From: Solirubrobacterales bacterium
Lineage (GTDB): Bacteria > Actinomycetota > Thermoleophilia > Solirubrobacterales > Solirubrobacteraceae
Reading direction: 5' to 3'
DNA: 6,734 nt
Assembly (NCBI GenBank): GCA_026392325.1
Contig: JAPLCH010000185.1
Coordinates: 1 to 6,734 of the forward strand
In this document: in pieces, positions 1 to 5,136 of the stretch
How positions within the stretch are numbered: position 1 is the stretch's first letter
Layout of the letters: each line of letters begins with the position of its first letter
Made by a program: the position numbers and the translations under genes
The notes under the pieces: generated by a model
The model's database searches: none
Told to the model about the DNA's origin: nothing
The model's input: the letters and a program-made list of their open reading frames with translations, nothing else

Positions 1-1281
1 GTTGTCCTCAGCTGAGGACGACGTGTAGTGATGGTGAAGGATGGCCAGCCCTTCCTGCACCGTGGCTGTCTCAACGATCTCCACTGTGCGACCAGTCAAT
101 TCGGCGGCCTTCACGGCTGCCGGAGTCACATTGTTTGAGCCTGTTAGGAGGACCAGTTCCTCTACCGGAGCAGAGTGAATCGCATCCAGAAGCTCTTCAG
201 TAGAAGGATTAAGCGACTCCCCACTGTTGAGCACAACCACCGAGGTGTCGCGCTCAAACAGCTCAGCCATCGAGTCACCGGAAACAACCGCAAGCACGAG
301 CGAGCGAGCATCTCTCAAGCGTCGCGTTCGCGCGTCAATCTGGGCAAGCATGTCGGCAACCTCCACATCGCGAAGCTCGCCTGCTCCAGCGAACACGCTC
401 TCTACTGCAGTCCGATCATCCGCATGGATGTGAACACGAAGCACAGAAGCTGACCGACTCCCCACAACCATCAGTCCATCCCCGACGACGGCGAAGTTGA
501 CGCAGTAGCGGAATGTCGTTGAGGCATGTGAGGTCTGACGAGGCTTTTCCCGTGGAGCCACGTGGTGGTGAACCTCAGGAACATCACCTTGTTTGAGAGC
601 GGAAACTATTCCGGCGAAAATCACGACCAGGCCGTATCCACCCGCATCAGCCGTGACGCCAAATTCGTTCAACTCGGGCAACAGCTCCGGTCCGCGCTCA
701 ACCGACTCATCCCCAGCACGCACCGCCGCTTCCAACGATGCTGCCAGAACAGCGTTCTGGGTCTCCTCGTCTACATCGTCCGGCATCGGAGCGGAATTGT
801 CCTCGTCTACAACGCTGAGGAGCCGCTTAGCCATATCGTCAATCACGGTCAGGATTGTTCCCTCCCGAGGGTCAGCAACTGAACGCCGGGCCTGCTCCGA
901 CGCTCTGTTGAGAGCTTGGGCAAGCATCAGCGGATCTACCGGTTTGTCATCGTCAATCATGACCTCCGCGGCCCCGTGAATCAATTGGGAAAGGATCACG
1001 CCGCTGTTACCGCGTCCACCCAAGAGCGCTGCGTTCGTCACGGCGTCCACAACCTCCGCCCTGCCAACCGCGTCAAGGGAACCCTCTCCCTGACGTTCAA
1101 TCAGACGGTCAAGCTCCTGCAGAACACTTTGAAGTGTCCTGACCATGTTGTCGCCCGTATCGCCATCGGCTACAGGGAAGACGTTGAGATCGTTGATCTC
1201 TTCGCGGCGCGCATCAAGCTGAACAATTGCGGCTGCGACAACCGTTCGGAAACGGCTTAAGGAGCGGTCTTGACTGGACAC
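1..1281 (-). CDS. DAK2-domain kinase, YloV/FakA-like (3' end cut by window edge)
   Basis: The minus strand stays open from a GTG at 1281-1279 to the window edge (427 residues, no stop). Relatives are roughly 530-560 residues, so about 100-130 C-terminal residues are missing. The N-terminal DhaL-like kinase domain shows the Mg-ATP motif FPVADGDTGDNM (residues 35-46), GGRGNSGV (88-95), DPREGT (137-142) and TADAGGYG (210-217). A middle domain follows with VHIHADD (283-289), then a DegV-like C-terminal part with NSGESLNPST (352-361). In Firmicutes, FakA phosphorylates fatty acids held by FakB. Whether this protein does the same is inference, since no fakB is in view. The start is chosen because it gives the usual 25-30 residues before the DGDTG motif. 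TTG codons at 1290 and 1299 are in-frame alternatives, and no strong Shine-Dalgarno is seen. The gene lies 22 bases after rpmB, the common actinobacterial order. The middle domain looks shorter than usual. Confidence 0.93.
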   Translation of the reverse strand, partial: MSSQDRSLSRFRTVVAAAIVQLDARREEINDLNVFPVADGDTGDNMVRTLQSVLQELDRLIERQGEGSLDAVGRAEVVDAVTNAALLGGRGNSGVILSQLIHGAAEVMIDDDKPVDPLMLAQALNRASEQARRSVADPREGTILTVIDDMAKRLLSVVDEDNSAPMPDDVDEETQNAVLAASLEAAVRAGDESVERGPELLPELNEFGVTADAGGYGLVVIFAGIVSALKQGDVPEVHHHVAPREKPRQTSHASTTFRYCVNFAVVGDGLMVVGSRSASVLRVHIHADDRTAVESVFAGAGELRDVEVADMLAQIDARTRRLRDARSLVLAVVSGDSMAELFERDTSVVVLNSGESLNPSTEELLDAIHSAPVEELVLLTGSNNVTPAAVKAAELTGRTVEIVETATVQEGLAILHHHYTSSSAEDN

Positions 1282-1300
1282 TCGGTCCAAGGGGACCAAG
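1281..1300 (-). promoter_or_regulatory. Stem-loop between rpmB and the DAK2 gene
   Basis: Read as minus-strand RNA, positions 1300-1293 (CUUGGUCC) pair with 1288-1281 (GGACCGAG) around a CCUU loop, an 8-bp stem with one G-U pair. No U-run follows, so it is not a standard intrinsic terminator. It covers two TTG candidates and touches the first base of the GTG start of the DAK2 gene, so it could affect translation initiation. The pairing is seen in the sequence; a function is inferred. Confidence 0.3.
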
Positions 1301-1303
1301 CCG

Positions 1304-1495
1304 TCAGGCGGCCTTTTTGACCTTGCCGGCCTTCAGGCAGCGGGTGCAGACATGCACACGACGGGGTGTTCCACCGTCATTGATTCGAACACGCTGAAGG
1401 TTCGCGTCGAAACGACGACGCGTTGCTCGCATTGAGTGACTGCGGCTGTTCCCGAAGGCTGGGCCTTTCGAGCAGACGTGACAAATTCGTGCCAT
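1304..1495 (-). CDS. rpmB: 50S ribosomal protein L28 (bL28), zinc-ribbon form
   Basis: This 63-residue protein is a component of the large ribosomal subunit. It begins MARICHVCSKGPAFGNSRSH and ends with an Arg/Lys-rich tail. The signature GPAFGNSRSHSMRATRRRF (residues 11-29) is the conserved L28 core, and its length fits the family. Two CxxC pairs (C5/C8 and C50/C53) mark the zinc-binding version, as opposed to the cysteine-free paralogue some bacteria use under zinc starvation. The ATG at 1495-1493 is chosen because it gives the canonical N-terminus; an in-frame ATG four codons upstream (1507) would add MLLR. No good Shine-Dalgarno is visible before either. The gene lies 44 bases after ribH and 22 bases before the DAK2 gene, all on the same strand, so it may be read from the riboflavin transcript, from its own promoter, or both. 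Confidence 0.97.
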   Translation of the reverse strand: MARICHVCSKGPAFGNSRSHSMRATRRRFDANLQRVRINDGGTPRRVHVCTRCLKAGKVKKAA

Positions 1496-1511
1496 GCGAA
1501 GCAGCATACAT

Positions 1512-1531
1512 GCCCGCCGCCCAAGCGGGCG
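1512..1531 (-). promoter_or_regulatory. Alternative hairpins in the ribH-rpmB gap
   Basis: Two mutually exclusive stems can form in the minus-strand RNA. Positions 1531-1527 (CGCCC) can pair with 1522-1518 (GGGCG) around a GCUU loop. Alternatively, 1530-1525 (GCCCGC) can pair with 1517-1512 (GCGGGC) around a 7-base loop. No U-tract follows, so a simple intrinsic terminator is unlikely. The element ends 16 bases before the rpmB start codon, where a leader control of L28 could act. The base pairing is seen; the regulatory role is speculative, and GC-rich DNA often forms such stems by chance. Confidence 0.25.
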
Positions 1532-1539
1532 TTCCGGGG

Positions 1540-1983
1540 TCAGGAATACAGACGGTCGGTGATGGCAAGCTGAGCCAAAACGGCCTCTGCTGCGTGCCGT
1601 CCACTGTCTCGTTTGTCCCCACCGGAGCGGGAGATTGCCTGTTCCATGCTGTCGACGGTCAGCACACCAAAGCCGCACGGAACCCCCGTTTCAAGACCAA
1701 CATTGAGGATTCCCCTAGCGGCCTCAGAACAGACAAAGTCGTAGTGATCGGTCTCTCCTCTAATGACGGCCCCGACACAAATGATCCCCACATAGTTGAG
1801 CGACAGGGCAACCTGCCTGGCGGCAAGGGGCAGTTCAAACGCGCCTGGCACACGAAACTCATCAATCAGTTCAACCCCAGCCTCAGTCAGGCAGGCCCTC
1901 GCGCCGGCTGTGAGTCGCTCGGCCAAGTCGCTGTAGAAGTCAGCAGCGACGATGGCGAAGCGGCTATCGGCAAAGTCGGTCAC
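1540..1983 (-). CDS. ribH: 6,7-dimethyl-8-ribityllumazine synthase
   Basis: This 147-residue protein catalyses the penultimate step of riboflavin synthesis, condensing 5-amino-6-ribitylaminouracil with 3,4-dihydroxy-2-butanone 4-phosphate to form lumazine. Visible family motifs are the N-terminal strand RFAIVAADFY (8-17) with the aromatic residue that stacks on the substrate, VPGAFELPLAA (45-55), GAVIRGETDHYDF (71-83) containing the catalytic histidine H80, and PCGFGVLTVDSMEQA (102-116). R119 is placed to bind phosphate. The length is close to the usual 150-160, and enzymes of this family assemble into pentamers or 60-subunit shells. The start is GTG (1983-1981), overlapping the ribBA stop as GTGA, which indicates translational coupling. 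The C-terminal helix reads DKRDSGRHAAEAV rather than the commoner NKG-type wording, a tolerated variation. Confidence 0.97.
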   Translation of the reverse strand: MTDFADSRFAIVAADFYSDLAERLTAGARACLTEAGVELIDEFRVPGAFELPLAARQVALSLNYVGIICVGAVIRGETDHYDFVCSEAARGILNVGLETGVPCGFGVLTVDSMEQAISRSGGDKRDSGRHAAEAVLAQLAITDRLYS

Positions 1984-3251
1984 TCCGTCTCCTTCGCAGG
2001 ATTCTCAGCAGCGGAGAGAAGTTCGTTATCGACTGCGAGTCCCTGGTGATGGAGCGTGTGCCCCATGCGCTCTTCCTTGGCGCGAAGATAAGCCTCGTTG
2101 TGTGGGTTTGAGCTGGCCACAATCGGCACCTGGTCAGCGACTGAAAGCCCATAGCCCTCAAGTCCGATGATCTTCTTCGGGTTGTTTGTGAGAATTCTGA
2201 TGCTGCTGAGGCCAAGATCGGTAAGGATTTGCGCTCCGATTCCGTAATCCCGAAGGTCAGCCGGTAGACCAAGCTTGAGGTTCGCCTCAACAGTGTCAAA
2301 GCCCTGCTCTTGGAGCTTGTAAGCCTTCAACTTGTTGAGGAGGCCAATCCCGCGACCTTCCTGGCTGAGATAGAGAAGCACTCCAGTGCCCTCTCCTTCG
2401 ATCATCGCCAAAGCAGACTCCAGCTGCTCGCCACAGTCACACCTGAGCGAGTGAAAAACATCTCCGGTCAGGCATTCCGAATGGACGCGGACAAGCACGT
2501 TCTCCTTGTTGGCAACCTCACCCTTGACCATGGCCACATGGTGTTTCCCGTCAACCAGGCTTCTGTAACCGACGCACTGAAAATCTCCAAACCCAGTTGG
2601 AAGAGCGGTTGACACGACGCGCTCAACAAGCCTGTCATTGCGCCTTCTGTAAGCAATCAGGTCCTGGATGGTGATCATCTTGAGCCCGTGACGCGAGCCA
2701 TATCCGATCAGATCGTCAACCCGGGCCATCGAACCGTCGTCGTTAACGATCTCGCAAATGACGCCAGCCGGATTAGCTCCAGCAAGGCGAGCCAGATCAA
2801 CTGAAGCCTCTGTATGCCCAGCACGCTCCAGCACACCACCGGACTTGGACTTCAGCGGAAACAGGTGGCCACCGTGGATCAGGTCATCCGGGCGGGTGTC
2901 GTCGGAGATGGCTACCTGGATCGTGTGAGAGCGCTCAGCTGGTGAGATGCCAGTCGTTGTTCCATGCCTGGCATCAATTGCCACAGTGAAGGCGGTCTTG
3001 AGCGGATCCTCATTCTTGGCAGCCTGGAGCTCCAAGCCCAATGAATCGCAGCGTTCGGGAGTCAGAGCCAGACAGACAAGGCCCCTGGCTTCCCTGATCA
3101 TGAAATTAATGGCCTCGGGGGTGGCGAACTCAGCAGCAATGACCAGATCGCCCTCATTTTCGCGATCCTCGTCGTCGCAGACGATGACCATCTTTCCGAC
3201 ACGGATGTCCTCGATGGCTTCTTCGATTGTTGAAAATGGCTGTTCGGTCAT
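1980..3251 (-). CDS. ribBA: Bifunctional 3,4-dihydroxy-2-butanone-4-phosphate synthase / GTP cyclohydrolase II
   Basis: This 423-residue fusion performs the first step of both riboflavin branches. The N-terminal DHBP synthase half (about 1-205) converts ribulose 5-phosphate to dihydroxybutanone phosphate and formate. It has the acidic metal loop EDRENEGD (28-35), GTTTGISPAER (97-107) and ERAGHTEAS (142-150) with H146. The GTP cyclohydrolase II half (about 208-400) opens GTP. It has the zinc ligands C260, C271 and C273, QEGRGIGL (297-304), Y311, and ADLRDYGIGA (331-340) with D332 and R334 matching the catalytic Asp and Arg of E. coli RibA. Both active sites look intact. One oddity is IHGGH (125-129), where most relatives read RPGH. 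ATG at 3251 lies 15 bases after ribE with only a weak upstream purine run. The stop overlaps the ribH start by 4 bases. About 20 residues follow the conserved C-terminus. Confidence 0.98.
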   Translation of the reverse strand: MTEQPFSTIEEAIEDIRVGKMVIVCDDEDRENEGDLVIAAEFATPEAINFMIREARGLVCLALTPERCDSLGLELQAAKNEDPLKTAFTVAIDARHGTTTGISPAERSHTIQVAISDDTRPDDLIHGGHLFPLKSKSGGVLERAGHTEASVDLARLAGANPAGVICEIVNDDGSMARVDDLIGYGSRHGLKMITIQDLIAYRRRNDRLVERVVSTALPTGFGDFQCVGYRSLVDGKHHVAMVKGEVANKENVLVRVHSECLTGDVFHSLRCDCGEQLESALAMIEGEGTGVLLYLSQEGRGIGLLNKLKAYKLQEQGFDTVEANLKLGLPADLRDYGIGAQILTDLGLSSIRILTNNPKKIIGLEGYGLSVADQVPIVASSNPHNEAYLRAKEERMGHTLHHQGLAVDNELLSAAENPAKETE

Positions 3252-3266
3252 AGGTCTCAGGCTCGC

Positions 3267-3866
3267 TTAGTTCGGGCTGTTCAACTTCTCTACGTACTTC
3301 GCAAGGATGTCGACTTCCAAGTTCACACGCATTCCCACCTCAGCGGAACCGATGCGCGTTCGTTCACATGTCTCGGGGATGAGCCAAACATCAAAGCCGT
3401 CCTCACGCACTTCGGCGAGCGTAAGGGAAACACCGTCAAGAGCAATTGAACCTTTGGGGACCATGTAGCGCATAAGGGCAGACGGAGCCTCAACAGAAAC
3501 CACCAGGGCGTTGCCGTCGGGTTTCGTTGCCATAACAGTGCCCACTCCATCAACATGCCCTTGAACGATGTGCCCGCCCAGCCTTCCATCCGCGCGAAGT
3601 GCACGCTCGAGATTCACGACACCTCCGGGCTCAAGATCACCAAGAGATGACCGGTCCAGAGTCACTGCCATCGCATCAGCAGAGAATGTCCCATTGCCAG
3701 GGTTCATGGCTGTAAGGCAGACGCCATTGACCGCAACGGAATCACCAGCCTTGAGTTCGTCAGCGAAGGAGGCAGAGATGACCAGCTGGGCTCCCCCCTC
3801 GGATTCGGGACGACGCTCAGCAATGGTTCCCAGCTCCTCTATCAATCCCGTAAACACGCCTACCAT
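3267..3866 (-). CDS. ribE: Riboflavin synthase (alpha chain)
   Basis: This protein dismutates two 6,7-dimethyl-8-ribityllumazine molecules into riboflavin and 5-amino-6-ribitylaminouracil, the last step of the pathway. It has 199 residues from ATG 3866, a normal length. The two homologous lumazine-binding barrels are visible as a repeat: GDSVAVNGVCLT (41-52) in the N-half and KGSIALDGVSLT (138-149) in the C-half. GGHIVQGHVDGVG (97-109) opens the second barrel, and NLEVDILAKYVE (182-193) is the C-terminal trimerisation region. The start is uncertain. ATG at 3866 overlaps the ribD stop (ATGGTAG) by 7 bases and gives MVGVFTGLIEE. GTG at 3857 gives exactly the conserved MFTGLIEE and begins two bases after the ribD stop. 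Family conservation favours the GTG. Neither has a clear Shine-Dalgarno, so translation probably depends on coupling to ribD. The name ribE follows common usage; E. coli calls this enzyme RibC or RibE. Confidence 0.97.
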   Translation of the reverse strand: MVGVFTGLIEELGTIAERRPESEGGAQLVISASFADELKAGDSVAVNGVCLTAMNPGNGTFSADAMAVTLDRSSLGDLEPGGVVNLERALRADGRLGGHIVQGHVDGVGTVMATKPDGNALVVSVEAPSALMRYMVPKGSIALDGVSLTLAEVREDGFDVWLIPETCERTRIGSAEVGMRVNLEVDILAKYVEKLNSPN

Positions 3867-4990
3867 TCTCGCAGTCGTGACGTGAGGAGGAGGTCTTCCC
3901 CAACCTGGACAACCGAGGGGGTCTTAAACCGCAGCGCATCGGCGACGGTTTCACTACCCGAGCCCTCGAAGGGATCGCGGGCAGCGTGGGCACCAAAAAG
4001 CATTGGTGCCATGAAGACCCGAAGTTCATCCAGTTCCCGAGCATCGAGGAACGCTCCGTTCAATTTAGGCCCGCCCTCCAGAAGGATTGAGGTGATGCCC
4101 TGCTCGCCGAGCTGCTCCATCGCGGATGTCACCCGGGCAGCTTCGTTCTCACCGGTTGCCACCAGCACATCCACCCCCGATGCCTCCAACGCGTTTACCT
4201 GCCCGCGTGCAGCGGCACGTCCAACAACGACGGTCAAAGGGGCCAGTTCGAGAGTTGCGATCAGTTTTGATTCAAGCGGCAGCCGGCCCGAGGAATCGAA
4301 GACGATCCGTCGCGGCTGACGAGGAGACTTGACCTCGCCATCTCGGGAAGTGAGCGCAGGATCGTCGGCAAGTGCCGTGCCAATCCCAACCGCCACAGCG
4401 TCAACATCTGACCTCCAGGTGTGTACGAGAGCCCGGCTGGCGTCACCACTGATCCACTTTGAATCACCTGACGCCGATGAGACTTTTCCGTCCATTGACA
4501 TCGCAACTTTGGAAAGTACCCATGGCATTCCGGTTCGAGAGTGCTTGCGAAATGGCTGGTTCAGGTCAACAGCCTGCTGCCTAATCTCGCCATCAGCAAC
4601 GTCGACCCGGATACCGTCATCTCTCAGGATTCCGAGGCCGCGCCCGCTCGCTTTATCGCTCGGATCGTCTGATGCGACTACAACGCGTGTGAGGCCAGCA
4701 TTACGGATCGCGTCCGTGCAAGGCGGGGTTCTCCCCTGATGACAGCACGGCTCAAGGGAGACGTAAATTGTCGCTCCAGCCGTTGCGTCGGTTCCTCCGG
4801 AGGCCTCAATTGCTGCCACCTCAGCGTGCACACCGCCCAATTGGGCATGCCAACCTTCTCCAAGTATCTGACCGTCACGCACCACGACAGCTCCAACCAG
4901 AGGGTTGGGGCTTACCCTGCCCCGCCCCCGTTCAGCAAGCGCCAGCGCCCTTGAAAGAAAGCCAAGATCGGTTGAAGAGAGAACAGTCAT
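3860..4990 (-). CDS. ribD: Bifunctional diaminohydroxyphosphoribosylaminopyrimidine deaminase / 5-amino-6-(5-phosphoribosylamino)uracil reductase
   Basis: This 376-residue enzyme takes the product of GTP cyclohydrolase II, deaminates it in a zinc-dependent domain, then reduces its ribosyl side chain with NADPH. The deaminase domain (about 5-145) shows SPNPLVGAVVV (27-37), HAE (55-57) and PCCHQGRTPPC (81-91), giving zinc ligands H55, C82 and C91 and catalytic E57. The reductase domain (about 155-376) shows KVAMSMDGKV (161-170), WISG (179-182), VGIGTALADDP (201-211) and LLEGGPKLNGAF (303-314). Length and domain order are standard. ATG 4990 gives the family N-terminus and is directly preceded by GGAGGAG. 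The frame stays open upstream to an ATG at 5092, but those 34 residues are low-complexity Arg/Gly-rich and unlike the family. This is the first gene of the ribD-ribE-ribBA-ribH set, and its stop overlaps or abuts the ribE start. Confidence 0.97.
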   Translation of the reverse strand: MTVLSSTDLGFLSRALALAERGRGRVSPNPLVGAVVVRDGQILGEGWHAQLGGVHAEVAAIEASGGTDATAGATIYVSLEPCCHQGRTPPCTDAIRNAGLTRVVVASDDPSDKASGRGLGILRDDGIRVDVADGEIRQQAVDLNQPFRKHSRTGMPWVLSKVAMSMDGKVSSASGDSKWISGDASRALVHTWRSDVDAVAVGIGTALADDPALTSRDGEVKSPRQPRRIVFDSSGRLPLESKLIATLELAPLTVVVGRAAARGQVNALEASGVDVLVATGENEAARVTSAMEQLGEQGITSILLEGGPKLNGAFLDARELDELRVFMAPMLFGAHAARDPFEGSGSETVADALRFKTPSVVQVGEDLLLTSRLREW

Positions 4991-4997
4991 CTCCTCC
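4991..4997 (-). promoter_or_regulatory. Ribosome binding site of ribD, unusually close to the start
   Basis: The minus strand reads GGAGGAG immediately before ATG 4990. The strongest match, GGAGG (4997-4993), leaves only 2 bases to the start codon, shorter than the usual 5-9. No other in-frame start with RibD-like coding exists nearby, so the match still supports this start. Confidence 0.55.
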
Positions 4998-5107
4998 GAG
5001 GATACGACGCGACAGCCTCTTCCAGACCCGCGCCTACCCTTTGCCCAACACGCAGCGCCACGCCCGGTCGAGCCATGCGCCCGCACCCGCAAGTATTCTC
5101 GGCATTC

Positions 5108-5113
5108 GGAGGG
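5108..5113 (+). promoter_or_regulatory. Shine-Dalgarno-like GGAGGG upstream of the glycosyltransferase
   Basis: GGAGGG lies 2 bases before an in-frame GTG (5116) and 23 bases before the ATG (5137) that gives the usual MKLIIQIPC start of the family. If it is the real ribosome binding site, the protein starts at GTG 5116 and gains seven residues (MPPNFKA). The short spacing resembles that of ribD on the other strand. Confidence 0.35.
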
Positions 5114-5136
5114 ACGTGCCCCCCAATTTCAAAGCC

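Larger units (their letters stand above)
4991..5136. promoter_or_regulatory. Divergent intergenic region between ribD and the glycosyltransferase
   Basis: This is the only non-coding stretch of any size in the window, and both gene groups point away from it, so their promoters should lie here. Weak -10-like hexamers overlap on opposite strands: TATTCT at 5094-5099 (plus) and AATACT at 5097-5092 (minus), each 4 of 6 to TATAAT. Neither has a convincing -35 box at 16-18 bases. I searched the ribD-leader strand for the conserved FMN riboswitch blocks (GGUGAAAxUCC-type start, ACCGGCGGU, CCGACGGU, AGUCCGGAUG) and did not find them. Around 5111-5123 lies the near-palindrome GGGACGTGCCC, which could be chance. 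Promoter assignment is inference from gene orientation. Confidence 0.4.

Noticed and set aside
175..1260. Several plus-strand open frames of 68-128 residues
   Set aside because: They are antisense to the continuous DAK2-domain coding frame on the minus strand and are explained as GC-driven shadows.
1281..1300. Intrinsic terminator after rpmB
   Set aside because: A stem is present, but no U-run follows and the downstream DAK2 gene begins right there.
1423..2049. A 208-residue plus-strand open frame
   Set aside because: It lies antisense to ribH and rpmB, whose motifs are unambiguous, and its translation has no recognisable domain.
3884..3894. A purine-rich GAGGAGGAGGT on the plus strand resembling a strong ribosome binding site
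   Set aside because: It is the complement of the leucine codons near the ribD C-terminus, and no plausible plus-strand gene follows.
4991..5092. A longer ribD beginning at ATG 5092 with 34 extra residues
   Set aside because: The extension is Arg/Gly-rich, unlike the family N-terminus, and the ATG at 4990 has a GGAGGAG directly before it.
4768..5115. A longer glycosyltransferase open frame beginning at 4768
   Set aside because: It runs antisense through the zinc-binding deaminase domain of ribD and has no family similarity; the conserved protein begins at 5137 or 5116.
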